From Chara braunii (lineage: Eukaryota > Streptophyta > Charophyceae > Charales > Characeae): a DNA stretch of 45,636 nt. The notes below the pieces were generated by a model that saw nothing but the letters and a program-made list of their open reading frames with translations, was not told the DNA's origin and did not search any database. Every line of letters begins with the position of its first letter. Positions within the stretch are counted from its first letter, which is position 1. Where the stretch lies: assembly GCA_003427395.1 (NCBI GenBank), contig BFEA01000432.1, forward strand, positions 219,611-265,246, given 5' to 3'. This document shows, piece by piece, positions 30,650-41,504 of the stretch. Position numbers and translations under genes: made by a program.

Positions 30650-31670
30650 AGCCAGTTCTATGTATCCATTCCCAATCCTTCTTTTGCCATCCTCACCTTA
30701 TTCCCTTTTCCCCTGTTGCCTCTTTCCCCTTATCCCTTTTATATTTTTTATTGCTTATCTATTACGTTATTTCCTTCTCTATTTGTAGGACTCCTGTTCA
30801 GTTACCTTTCTGACTGGAGTAGAAAAAGGAAGGTGCACAATCCTCGTGATTCAGTAATAGAAACAGGACATGGGGTGACAAGTAATTGTTCGTTAAACCG
30901 AGGCCCTGCCAAAAATTTCGCAGCGGTTACCGTCCTCAGTTGGGGATCGGTGTTCTGGCCAAATGGACGCGCTTGGTTATGCTAGGTACGGAAAGCTGAC
31001 TGGCAGAAAAACTTTGACAGAACCTCCCCTTCCCAGTGGGGGATACAGAGATGCGTGCTTGACAATAATACCCAGATTTGCAAAATTTGACAGAGTTTCC
31101 TCTCCCCTATCAAATTCAGATTTTTACTTCAGATCTCAGCAACAAACTGCTGATTTTGCTGCTGCAATCTCAGCTGCCACCACACAGTTCAGGGTGACTT
31201 GCAGCATGATTCCTTAGGATGCATTCATCGCATGGTTTGCTGTCGAAATGCTCATCATATATTTTCAGATCATCCTAGAACAATTATCCAAAGCAAAAGA
31301 TTGCTGAAGATGTCCTTTCGGTAGCTTCACTCTTCTGACAGCCTGGAAATTAGTGGAAAAACAATGGATTTCTATTTTTTTTTATTGACTTGAGAGTGCA
31401 ATCCTCAGACTTGCAGCACACTAACCATGAGCATAATGCTGATACGTAGTTATGGAGTTGCATTGGAGAGTCACATTGGCATTACATTCAAGCAGGGAAA
31501 GAATGGATTACAGTAGAACAGCCCACATGAACCAGGAAAAGCTTGTGTCCACGCCAGAGACCTAAATGAAAATTATCGAGTGCTACAAAGTTACAAGCAC
31601 AAGGAAGCGGAATCAAAACAACTCATACACATTGATACAATCAAGTAACAAAGAAGGATATGCTGCCTTT
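30650..31670. other. No gene recognised
   Basis: The plus-strand frames 30635-30985 and 30963-31217 show no known domain. The second (84 codons) has ordinary amino acid composition but no partner evidence. A pyrimidine-rich tract lies at 30690-30780, next to the ORF1 start of LINE 2. Confidence 0.4.
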
Positions 31671-31678
31671 ACCGCTTG

Positions 31679-31680
<2 letters not shown>

Positions 31681-31768
<88 letters not shown>
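31681..31768. repeat. (CT)n microsatellite running into assembly gap
   Basis: At least 88 bp of CT dinucleotides, then 125 N. The true tract may be longer. Confidence 0.95.
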
Positions 31769-31893
31769 NNNNNNNNNNNNNNNNNNNNNNNNNNNNNNNN
31801 NNNNNNNNNNNNNNNNNNNNNNNNNNNNNNNNNNNNNNNNNNNNNNNNNNNNNNNNNNNNNNNNNNNNNNNNNNNNNNNNNNNNNNNNNNNNN
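31769..31893. other. Assembly gap (125 N)
   Basis: A run of 125 N follows the CT tract. Its real length is unknown. Confidence 0.98.
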
Positions 31894-32134
31894 GGCTTTA
31901 CCACTTTCTCTACCTGTCTTTACATCATTGACCCACGCTCAACCCCTGTGCCTCTCACTTCCAGAGCAAGTGTTCAACAGGAGTGTACAGTGCTAACCCC
32001 TCTATGACTCTCCCAATGAGGGCACTGCCCTGCCCACATGGCAACATTTGCCGACACCAGAAACACGCAGCAACATAGGAACATTCGCCCGCAGATATGT
32101 CCCACATTGATGAATAGCACTAAGTGTTTCTGTG

Positions 32135-33433
32135 CTACATGTACTCGTCCTTTTCTTCATCAACTTGACCATTACCTACCAGTGAAGCGAGAACTGCCAG
32201 CAGTTTCTCCTTAAATGCTGTATCCCTGGAAGCATTCTGCTCAAGCATTTCTCTCATGATGATGATGTCTTGGCGGTGTTGTTCAGCTAACATTTCCATT
32301 GCCTCCCGGCGCTGTTCAAGCATAGCCTTGTGGAACTCATTCTGTCGTGCCAGAAACATTTCATCACTTCGAGCAATGGCATGTGCAAATTGCTCAGTTG
32401 CTGCTCGAATAATTGCCGCAAATGCTTCATTGATGTCCCTTGTAGTGTCATTACTTGTCAGTCTTCTCTTCTTTCTGCCGTTTGTCAGTCCTTCGCATCT
32501 GCCCTCGGATACTGCCTTTGTCATTCTCCGATGCCTACCGGATCCAGCTCTGAAACGTTTTCCCGTCACAGTACTACCACCCCTTCCTCCTTGCACCAAT
32601 CCCTGCACACTTGGCGTTGCCTGGTCTGACTCTAATGCAGGCGCACCCATCTCTCGATGGGTATTTGACTCTGGCACCACCAAGCCGTCCATGTCAGAGC
32701 CGTCAAATATGCATGTTCTGCTTGACTGAGCCACACCGCTGACCGGAGTATTTGCCAACCGCAGTCCTTCGGCACAAATGCCACCACGAGAAGGCATGTT
32801 GTGCTGTCTGAGCCCAGCCATCAAATCCTGTCCTCTGGCTGCTAGATGGCTGGCATTCCATCCACTGTTAGACGGAATGATCTGGTGGTTTGAAGTGCAT
32901 GCCACAAGCGGCATCCTGCCGATAGCCACCGATGGAGCTTCGCTCAACCCTGGAAGATCCATGTCTTGAACATTCTCTGGATCCCGAGTTTTTCTCTCCA
33001 AAGACGTGCCTTTTGCTGCCAGGTCTCCCTGTGGAGAAACCAACACAGCTGCATCCTGAGTTTCATTTCTCCCTGCCAGCTCCCCAGAATTGGAGCATCC
33101 TAAGGAAGATTTAAATCCGCCTTCTCCAATATCTGTAGTTTGTGAACCCGCTTCTTCCACCCTGGCCCTTGTGGACACCGTACCAATACACTCCGCTCTG
33201 GTTGTACCCCTGCCTACATCAATGTTGTCTGTGACATTGCCAGCCACAGCGTCAAACGTCTGGGAATGGCATGTTTGCCGTGATGTCTTCTGGCCAGTAT
33301 ATACCTCCTTGCAGAAGACGTGTGGATAGTCAGACTGATTTGCCGACAACCATATTTCATAAAATCTTGGCTTGTTGAGTATCTTCTTGTTCTCCAGAGT
33401 GCCATTGGGGTTTCCTGTCTCAGACTGAGACAT
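32135..33433 (-). CDS. Uncharacterised 432-residue protein with C-terminal coiled coil
   Basis: The longest open frame in the window, and free of simple repeats. The N-terminal 45 residues include PRFYEIWLSANQSDYPHVFCKEVY, which looks folded. Residues 50-300 are low in hydrophobics and probably disordered. A basic patch near 320-330 (NGRKKRRL) is a likely nuclear localisation signal. From about 335 to 420 a heptad-like helix runs (EQFAHAIARSDEMFLARQNE, KAMLEQRREAMEMLAEQH), followed by an acidic tail (DEEKDEYM). This order resembles the C-terminal half of Myb/SANT-like DNA-binding proteins carried by plants and by PIF/Harbinger-type transposons, but the SANT domain itself is not visible, so upstream exons may exist above 33433. 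I would not assign a function. The Met at 33433 is the first in frame; no strong context decides it. Confidence 0.5.
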   Translation of the reverse strand: MSQSETGNPNGTLENKKILNKPRFYEIWLSANQSDYPHVFCKEVYTGQKTSRQTCHSQTFDAVAGNVTDNIDVGRGTTRAECIGTVSTRARVEEAGSQTTDIGEGGFKSSLGCSNSGELAGRNETQDAAVLVSPQGDLAAKGTSLERKTRDPENVQDMDLPGLSEAPSVAIGRMPLVACTSNHQIIPSNSGWNASHLAARGQDLMAGLRQHNMPSRGGICAEGLRLANTPVSGVAQSSRTCIFDGSDMDGLVVPESNTHREMGAPALESDQATPSVQGLVQGGRGGSTVTGKRFRAGSGRHRRMTKAVSEGRCEGLTNGRKKRRLTSNDTTRDINEAFAAIIRAATEQFAHAIARSDEMFLARQNEFHKAMLEQRREAMEMLAEQHRQDIIIMREMLEQNASRDTAFKEKLLAVLASLVGNGQVDEEKDEYM

Positions 33434-33439
33434 GCTAGA

Positions 33440-34050
33440 CCAGTATATCTGGTCAGATCATGACAGAACAAGACAAAGCCCAATCTTGCATCAGAAAGAT
33501 TCCAAAGACCTGACCGTGGCATCTAACACTGTGGCACTCAGGGCCTCGCCACACCACTCTGGAAATGTGAAAAAGACAAAAATGTGGCGGGTGCATCTGG
33601 TCATGTTCTAGTGCGGAGTGCATTCTCATTTTGCACATTGCAAGAGTGGTGTGGCGATGCCCTCAATGTTTTTAGGAACTGTCACTTCTGCATACCATGG
33701 TCATACCACGGTTCAAACCAGGACAGGATAAGACCATTGTTCAAACCAGGACAGGATAGGACAATGTCTAATCTTTTATTGGAAAGTGTCAGACCTGATA
33801 GTCGCACTTACAGTGTGCCATCTATTCCTTCAGGAACCTTAATTGGTACATGCAGTTCCGTGAAAGAAGATCCGCAGAGGATGACACCATAGCTTCGTTT
33901 GTACATGCACGACAAGTGCAGACTGGCATAGAAGTATAAGCTCTTGGCATGCCTACGAGTGCACGCATGTAGGTATGTGTAACGAAGAGCGTGAAACTGG
34001 TAGGCAAATGCTCTACAATGAAAAGTTGGTTGCATAATGCACCTCCTTAT
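33440..34050. other. No gene recognised; short direct repeat
   Basis: GTTCAAACCAGGACAGGATA occurs twice in tandem (33713 and 33740), about 27 bp apart. Otherwise only short frames. Upstream exons of the 32135-33433 frame could lie here, but none is recognisable. Confidence 0.4.
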
Positions 34051-34057
34051 GCGAAGA

Positions 34058-34169
34058 CGACCGTCTTCGCCCAAATAGAACGAGCCGGTCATTATCGCTG
34101 TACCCGGACTGAGAGTTGCCCCATATGCATCTGTAATGACCGGGCGTTCTGTTCAGGTGAAGACAGTAG
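34058..34169. mobile_element. 110-bp inverted-repeat MITE, copy 1
   Basis: Left arm CGACCGTCTTCGCCCAAATAG and right arm ending CAGGTGAAGACAGTAG form a terminal inverted repeat of about 36-40 bp with several mismatches. The centre reads GCTGTACCCGGACTGAGAGTTG. Related to copies at 35617 and 37651. Confidence 0.8.
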
Positions 34170-34671
34170 CAGAATACAGCACAGGGTTGCCAAGTGTGCC
34201 ATCTGGCTAGGGGAGACTGACAGGAGGGAGGACATCGAAGTGTGCCCCCAGAGAAGGCCAACATGGACAGGGAATGTTAGCCAGGCTATAAAAAGAAGGG
34301 TGAAGACCATACTTGCGGCGCATCACGTGCACATCGTTGGTGCATTTGAAGACCGAAAAGCTTCATTGTTGTTTCATATTTCTGTGGATATCATGCTTTC
34401 GCTGCTTCGCAAAAGAACGAGCAAAATACCCACTTCAACCATGAAGGGCCTGAACTTACACAGGCATGCTTGAGCATGGCATAATGAAAGCATTCACGCT
34501 GCAGACACCCAGTCCCGGTCCCAGGGTCCCGACATCTTCAAGTGTTGACTGTATCTGGATTTGGCTTCTCAAGTGTGAACTCTTCTGTGAATGTTCACTG
34601 ATGCGTGCGAGGTTGAGCTTGACGAGTACTTGGCTCATTTCAATAACCAATTATACTGTGGTATTCCAGTC

Positions 34672-34921
34672 ACACTGGTGGTTCCACCGGTACTTGTCCC
34701 ACTGGTGGTTCCGCCGGTACTTGTCCCACTGGTGGCCCCGCCGGTACTGTGGTATTCCAGTCACACTGGACTGTGGTATTCCATCCAAAGAAACGCAAAC
34801 TTGGGGAGTGGTACTTCACACGTTGTCCTTGGGAGCAGATCAACGATAATGAACAGAGGAGCAGGAGGAGAAAAAGGAGGAGGAGGAGGAGGGGGGGAGG
34901 AGGAGGAGGAGGAGGAGGAGG
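34672..34921. repeat. 27-bp minisatellite (3 units) and GGA tract
   Basis: Three units of CACTGGTGGTTCCGCCGGTA plus CTTGTC from 34672 to about 34750, a short echo of GTGGTATTCCAGTCACACTGG on both sides, then a (GGA)n-type tract at 34870-34921. On the plus strand the units read VPLVVPPVL in frame, but the enclosing frame is otherwise unconvincing. Confidence 0.75.
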
Positions 34922-34959
34922 CTGGTGACAAATTATTAAGTGAAACAACTAAAACAAAA

Positions 34960-35610
34960 TAGGAGGGGAATAGCAGAACTGGTAAGGGCTGGAGGCTGTA
35001 CCTGTCATGCAATGGGTGATGGACTCCTAAATGAAAACCATTGTACCCTGAGGAACCTATAGAGAGGGGCTGAGCGAGGTGTAGATAGTTATTTCTTCTC
35101 AATCTAACGGATTCACTGACGTAATAGACATATTCCAAAGAGTTCAACTATAACGATTCGCATGATGCAGAAGTTCAAGCTACTCGAGACCCCCTGAAGA
35201 GTACAGCTAGGGGTCCCCGAGTTCTGATGTTAGCACAAAAGATTACAGGAGCATGATATAATTTCTCAAGGATTTTCATGTCCAAGCGCCCCAGTTTGGG
35301 TCCTCATTCTTCTCAAGCAATCTTGGAGCATTAGGTCGTTCTCCTATTATCCAGCCGTAAGCCTCGGGCCATTCTGACATTTTAACAACCAACATGAGTT
35401 TCAAGCAATTACTCCCAAGGCACCAAGGCTTGGGTCTCATCCGGTAAGGATCGATAACCCCCAAGACATTGTGTTTTGCGGTTTTACCCGAAAGCACTCC
35501 ACTAAGATTTTTTGTCCCACGGAGCAAAATGACTCTAAGGCTCTACAGAAGGTCAGAAGTAGCTTCAGGAGTAGACGAGTACGGATAGGAGACCGAGAGA
35601 AATGGCATTA
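34960..35610. other. No gene recognised
   Basis: No supported coding or RNA feature; the minus frame 35276-35527 has no known domain. Confidence 0.4.
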
Positions 35611-35616
35611 GTGGCA

Positions 35617-35727
35617 CTACCGTCTTCGCCCAAGTAGAATGCCCAGTAATTATCGCTGTATCTGGGCTGAAAGTTGTGCCAAATACCGCAATAATTACCG
35701 GGTGTTCTATTCGGGTGAAGACGGTAG
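35617..35727. mobile_element. 110-bp inverted-repeat MITE, copy 2
   Basis: CTACCGTCTTCGCCCAAGTAG at the left and CTATTCGGGTGAAGACGGTAG at the right, with inner GTAATTAT / ATAATTAC also paired; about 36-40 bp arms around a centre GCTGTATCTGGGCTGAAAGT. The ends could be read as a TA duplication (C-TA-CCGTC .. GACGG-TA-G), which would fit Tc1/mariner-type elements, but this is ambiguous. Confidence 0.85.
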
Positions 35728-36361
35728 GCTAACTTAGGCAGGGGTGAGGGGAGGTATATCCTTCCAGTCTGAGACGGGAAGTAATCAATGCTGTCCACTC
35801 GGGTTTCCCAACCATAATGGGGAGAAGCGTTTTGAGTGCGTTGTAATCTGTATTGTTGATTTGCGGGTGGACTAGGAACTGGACTGTCGCCCCTGAGAAT
35901 GGACAAGGAGCCAGAGCCATAAGGCTCTGTTATTATATAATAAAAGAAAAGAAGATTTTTTGTCCCACGGCCCTGCTTTTCTACTACAGAGAGACCTGCC
36001 TTTGGACTTCAGTCAGAAGAGGAAAACGTCCACAGAGTTCATCGGACTGTCTTCCCCCTGCCCCCTCTTTACCCCTCCTCTGCCTACATGAGGGATTTCA
36101 TCTGCCACAGGAATAGCTGGGGAAAATACTGGGAATTATGGGGCTACTGCATTCCCTACAACAGAAGGTGGGGCCATCATATCTGGCCTGAAAACTACAT
36201 AGATACTAGCCTCAGCTACAGTAGCGCTATGTTTTCTATGTGGAGGAAGACAGCAGGTCCACATTTCATGGTAAGGTGATTTCTCAGAACTTGTGTGTCA
36301 GGGGCTTTCCCATGAAAATAGTCTCCTGTAAGGCTGTAAGTATCGTGCACCTATTTTTAGC

Positions 36362-36798
36362 CACCTGTTCGTTTTTTCCTTTTTCAGACAGCGCCTTTAG
36401 GTCCTGGGTCCGTCCTATTCTGGAAACAGCTGTCCCGTTGCTTTTCCACCATCAGGTCGCACGACTAGGCAGATTACATGAATACTGACTCCACACTTCT
36501 CCTCATTATGGCCAGAGCAACCTCCTGCCGCACTGATTACTCTCCACCTCCTCTTACTCTCACGTTCCCTTTCCAAAAACATACAAAGAAACAGAGCAGA
36601 CTTAGTCCTCTCAACTTGTACCATTAAGCCCCCTGTTCGTTTTTGACACTTTTTGTCCTTTTTTAGACAGGGCCTTTAGGTAGGTCCTGCCTCCATTTCA
36701 TTCTGGATTCTCAATTCCTCCTCCTCTCACACTCACTTTCCTTTTCCAAAAAACATACAAAAGAACAGAGCAGACTTGTTCCTCTCAATTTGTACTGA
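36362..36798. repeat. Imperfect long tandem duplication
   Basis: The blocks CCTGTTCGTTTTT..CAGACAG(C/G)GCCTTTAGGT and CTTTCC(TT)TTCCAAAAA(A)CATACAAA..ACAGAGCAGACTT occur twice, at 36362-36622 and 36634-36798, the second copy shorter. No gene is seen between 35730 and 37180. Confidence 0.7.
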
Positions 36799-37187
36799 AG
36801 AACAAGACGGCTTTGATGTACCAGGTGAGCGAGAGGAACAGGGGTTGAGCAGGAGGGGTAAATCCTTGCTCCTCAGGAAGCAATCAATGCCACTGTCTCA
36901 GGGCTCGTTGGCCATAACGGAGGACAGAGTGAAGTGTGTAAAGTTGTAATCTATAGAAGGTATGCTGAACCCAATTTTCAGCAAACGATGAAACCTGTTT
37001 CTTTTTAGGGGATAAAGAAAAAGACCGCTCCTTTGTTGTTTGTTTGATCCAACTCCTCTCAGCCTCTGGTGACACAAGCTCCTCCTGATATATCCTTCTA
37101 ACCTGGAGCTGGATTTTGTTTTTAAAAGGGCGACGGCCTCGAGGTATCATCATTGAATTGACCGGGCCCAGGTTATTGCACGCAACT

Positions 37188-37262
37188 GATCACATCAGGA
37201 GGATTTGAACTCTGGTCTGCATATCAACAGTTCATCAGTGTACCATTCAGCCACATGGGCTG
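37188..37262 (-). repeat. tRNA-like sequence
   Basis: Minus-strand TGTGGCTGAATGGTACACTG and GACCAGAGTTCAAATCC give a D-arm-like block and a good B box at tRNA spacing. TGAACTGTTGATATGCAGACC in between is shared with the tandem array at 39.8-41.0 kb. It is probably a tRNA-derived repeat rather than a working tRNA, since acceptor ends do not pair well. Confidence 0.55.
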
Positions 37263-37650
37263 GGTGGAGCTGGATTTTCTGTGATTTCCTGAATGGGAAA
37301 TTCTTTCGCCATGACCGCTTGATTTCTCATTCATTCCTGTTCCTCGCCCCCCAGCTAATTGCCCTGATGTGTGCTTAACAGTCTCATACGCTATCCACGT
37401 TGAGACTTGGCTCGCTTTCCTTGCTGTGTACAGTTCTGATTGCTGATTTTCTGCCCCTGAAAATCTTTCTGTCCACAGCCTAAAGATGATCGTGTTTTGT
37501 TTTATCTTTGCCACTTTGCTCTTAGCCAGAAAGTTTTTTGTCTGAAACCCCTGTCAAATTTCCAAGGGTCGCTCTGTTTTTTTTTTGCCGTTAATTGCTT
37601 AGAATTTCTCTAGTTCATCCACACCTCTGTCTCCACTTGCATCTGAACTA

Positions 37651-37760
37651 CTACCGTCTTCACCCGAATAGAACGCCCGGTAATTATGGCCGTATCTGGA
37701 CTGAAAGCTGCGTCAATACAGTTATACTGACCAGGCATTCTATTCGGGTGAAGACGGTAG
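37651..37760. mobile_element. 110-bp inverted-repeat MITE, copy 3
   Basis: CTACCGTCTTCACCCGAATAG and CTATTCGGGTGAAGACGGTAG form nearly perfect terminal inverted repeats, continuing into GAACGCCCGGTAATTAT / a matching right arm; centre GTATCTGGACTGAAAGCTG. This is the best preserved of the three copies. Confidence 0.9.
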
Positions 37761-37769
37761 TAGGGTCCA

Positions 37770-39750
37770 TGCTTCCTGCATTGAGATCATCCTTTTATGT
37801 ATTGCTTCCTGACATCTCTTTTTGTTTCCATGTCACCCACAATGCATCTTTGTCTAGCTGTGGAAGATGTTTTCCTCAAACCAAGAACCAAAGCTGTGGA
37901 CTGATGAGGCCAGTTAGAACTTAGAAGAAGTATATCGTTACATAATACGTATGCTGATCCAGTCTTTTGGTCATCAACAACGTGGCATTAGGGGCTTTCT
38001 GGCTTAGGTCAGTCCTATGGACCCCGTCACGAAGCGAAGCGCCTTCTCCTCTTCCAAGAGACGCATCTTGTTGTTTCTTTGGTGGAACAACGCTGCCAAA
38101 AGTGGGGTCATCGGTCAGGTGGCATGGTCTCCTATTTCCCAAGTGCAAGAGCTATCCTAGACCCAGCCAGCCAATTGGTAGCCCTGTCACAGCTTCTTTT
38201 TGACCCACAGGCCGTTCGGAGACCCCAAGCGCTTGAACAGCTGCGTAGACTTGCTCCAGAAGTCCCGACCAGTATCCACCCATTACCATTGCAGGATGAC
38301 AAATATTGGCCCCAGCCTAGTAACCCCCCTCACAGCGTCTTTGATGATCGAGGGCTGAGCCAAGGAAGGATATTGAAAATGGTCCACTATGGGTAACAAG
38401 CTGCTGGTGCTGGATAAGACAGCTCCTACGAGATGTGGGGAAATAACGAGGCAGCCGTTAGTTGGGAATAGGCTCAACACTAATAAAAATAGCTAGACCT
38501 TTCTTTTTTTTACATTTAAAAGTAATAAAAACTAAGCTATATTCTTCTCTCAATTTCACCTTTCACTATCTACCTACAACTACTCCTAAGCCTATACAGG
38601 GGACCCCTGCAAGCATAGCTACCTCTCGCAATTAAGAGAATGCATGTTGCCCCCCGCCCTAATCGGCGGTGGTCAGGAAGTGGGGTGGGGCCGTCGGTGG
38701 GGGGAGCGGCTAACACAAAGACGGAGCATTTTGCCAGTAGTTGCACCTCCCATTTACTTCCCCTACCCCCCATCGAGTGGCAGCAGTGGCTATGACCAAC
38801 ACTCTCCCACACACCACACACAACCCACTCACGCTCACACTGACACCCCTGTTGGTCATAGACCCTACTAGTACCGATCAGGGGTATCAAGCGGACTATC
38901 ACAGCTGGTTGTGGGTTTGAGCCCCATGATCGCCTGCAGCGCAGTTGGAGCCAGACCTTTCCAAGCTATGCTGCTTCCTGGAAGAGTCGGGTAAACAAGG
39001 GGGATGTTGAGAATAAAAGATATTTGGGCAAAGGACATGAAGGGAGGGGAAGGGAAAAAGGTGATGAGGAAAGCGCTGAGGTACTGCCACACAGTGAATG
39101 ATGGTATGGATGAAATCGTCTCAGAAATTCCGCTTTGATGGCCTAAGGTACTAAACGAGGGTTCTATCTCTGAAACAGTTGACTGAATTAGAGCACAGGA
39201 ACTGGCAGGTGGGGTGGGATTGGCACATGAAGTGAGACCAACAGGGTTGCTAGTGGAACCCGTCCAAATACTGGAGGGAGGAAGGTTGCTGAGGTGCTGC
39301 CTCCAGTGGATCACCAAGGATGACTCCGTACACGATCTGCTCCGTAGGCCTCAAGAATGATTTAGAAAGCAACAGAGAATTTGATTGCAGCAGAGTAACG
39401 CAAAGATTTTTAGTCACATCCCCCTTGGTGTTTGCAATCAATCGGGGACTTGGTCGCACGAGACGGATAGTGCAAAGTCAATGGGGTGGGATTGTTGAGA
39501 GTATGCAAAGATTTTTATTACTACGTTCGTTAATGCACCAAGCAGGGAACAGTGATCATCCATACACGCAATAGATTCCTGCGATTCCATCAACACGCTA
39601 AAACACACTCTGGATCAACCATAAAAAAAAGACAAGGACAAGACTCTAGTCAAGATATCATGTGCCTCGTCGTCCCAATGGATTTCAGCACTCTAACCCA
39701 AACACCACTCAGTTCCGTGCATCACACTCATGAGAGGTTGAGACAAAGAT
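37770..39750. other. No gene recognised; possible tRNA-like stretch near 38.9 kb
   Basis: At 38874-38935 the plus strand has GTGGGTTTGAGCCCC, a B-box-like word, preceded at tRNA distance by a weak A-box. The minus frame 38868-39317 (149 codons) has no domain I recognise and overlaps this. Nothing else is supported. Confidence 0.35.
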
Positions 39751-39765
39751 CCGCGCCACAGACTC

Positions 39766-41090
39766 GATGAATCTGACAGCAAGCACCTGCAGGAATTGGC
39801 AGAAAAGGTCCTGGTGCGAGTCCGCCCTGAACTCCAGCATAGCTGGCATAGTTGAGGGAGGGGTGCCCCCCTACCCCACAACTGGACATAACAGACGGAT
39901 TCAGACTCAGGTCAGTATTGAACAGTTTGTGGGTGCAAACGGTCCTGGTGTGAGTCTGTCCTGAACTTCACCAACGGTAATATGGTTGGGGGAGGGGTGC
40001 GATGGGGAGGGGGGGCGGGACGTAGGCCGGCCCCCCCCCCCCACCCACCCACCCAGCTGGACATAGCAGACAGATCCGAACTCAGATCCGTATTTCGGCA
40101 GTTCATGGGGGTACTGAGGGAGGGGATATTCACATTAGCACTTTCCTAAATGTACCTGACCACAGTCACGGTGGGACTCGATGAATCTGAGAGCAATCAC
40201 CTGTAGAAATTGGCAGAAAAGGGCCTGTTGTGAGTCTGTCCAGACAGCTTCGAACCCACGTCCGTATTTCAACAGTTCATGGGTGTACTCATGGAGGGGA
40301 TAGTCACAATCGCACTTTCCTAAATGTACCTGACCACAGTACTGGCTGGAATCGATAATGTGCTAACTGCAATCACCTGCAGAAATTGACCCTGAACTTT
40401 AGCAAAGCTCAAATGCGGCCGGGAGAGGGGGGGAGGGGAGGGGGGGTAGCTCCCCATCCCCCGAGAAGCGGTTAATGGAAGGCCCAAAATTCGGCGAATT
40501 TTGGCGAATTTTTCATTGATGTTTGTATTATGACTCTGCATAGTTTGTTCGCAAAAGTTTCGACAACATTGCTTGTAGCGACGCGGCGAAAAACCCCGAA
40601 TTTTTAGCCTTCCATTAACCGCTAGTGCATCCCCCACAACTGGAACTAGCAGACAGATTCGAACTCAGGTCTGTATTTCAACAGATCATGGGTGTACTCA
40701 TGGACGGCATACTCACACTACCACTTTCCTAAATGTACCTGACCACAGTTATGGGTGGGATGGATCTGACAGCAATCACCTGCAGAAATTGGCAGAAAAG
40801 TCCTGGTGGGGGTCTGTCTTGAACTTCAGCAAAGCTTAGTGGGAAGGGAGGAGGCGTAGCCCCCCTCCCCCACAACTGGACATAGCAGACAGATTCGAAC
40901 TCAGGGTATTTCAACAGTTCATGAGTGTACTGACAGAGGGCATATTCACACTAGCACTTTCCTAAATGCACCTGACCACAGTTACGGCTGGAGATGAATC
41001 TGATAGCAATCACCTGCAGAAACTGGCAGAAAAGTCCTGGTTTGAGTCTGCTCTGACTTCAGCAAAGCTGACATGGAGGGGAAGGACTAT
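39766..41090 (-). repeat. Tandem array of tRNA-like units
   Basis: Five or six degenerate units of about 175 or 236 bp. Each has GATGAATCTGACAGCAATCA, CTGCAGAAATTGGCAGAAAA, a G-run/C-run pair that can fold (GGGAGGGG..CCCCTCCCCC), CACAACTGGACATAGCAGAC, then GATTCGAACTCAGGTC and TATTTCAACAGTTCATGGG, ending in CTTTCCTAAATGTACCTGAC. On the minus strand the central part reads TGAACTGTTGAAATACAGAC then CTGAGTTCGAATC, a B-box-like T-arm, close to the tRNA-like sequence at 37.2 kb. B-box positions are near 39900, 40070, 40248, 40650 and 40888. Interrupted by an insertion at 40463-40627. Confidence 0.75.
40463..40627. mobile_element. Non-autonomous hAT-like element, 165 bp
   Basis: Inserted into a unit of the tandem array with an 8-bp duplication CATCCCCC (40455-40462 and 40628-40635). 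Terminal inverted repeats: AGCGGTTAATGGAAGGC at the left and GCCTTCCATTAACCGCT at the right are perfect over 17 bp and continue with AAAATTCGG. The interior has GGCGAATTTTGGCGAATTTT and no coding capacity. Comparison with uninterrupted units shows the empty site, which supports the boundaries. Confidence 0.9.
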
Positions 41091-41504
41091 GTATATGTAT
41101 ACATTGCTTCCTGCTTTCCTGATATTGCCCTATGCTTACTGCCACATTGCAACTCTACATTACAAAAATGCTCACAGGTTCTCAATTCTGCCACTCTGCT
41201 AACACTCCGCTGCAGGCTTGCATGGTGATCTTGTTCAAATGCATCGAAGATTCAAAACGTATCATTCCTGATTCACAGAATGACCAGGTTGACGTTCACG
41301 CCCTTTGCTCTTCATAAGCAAAAATGCAAAAGACTCAAGGTGTACATCTATGCTCGTCATTTCTGAGTGCAGACTATCAGTCCATGGGTGGAAACACAAA
41401 CATACGAACTTCTGTTCACATTGCTGCCACTGTGTTACATGTCAATGTGCCACTAACTTCCCTGTCACATGCTTGCATTTCAATAAGGTTCTATCTCCTC
41501 TTTT

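Noticed and set aside
31566-32007. Frames crossing the CT tract and the N gap
   Set aside because: They consist of Ser-Leu repeats and unknown bases, so they carry no evidence of coding.
34591-34962. Plus-strand frame with VPLVVPPVL repeats as a structural protein
   Set aside because: The frame is made of a 27-bp minisatellite followed by a GGA tract encoding Gly/Glu runs; no unique coding part supports it.
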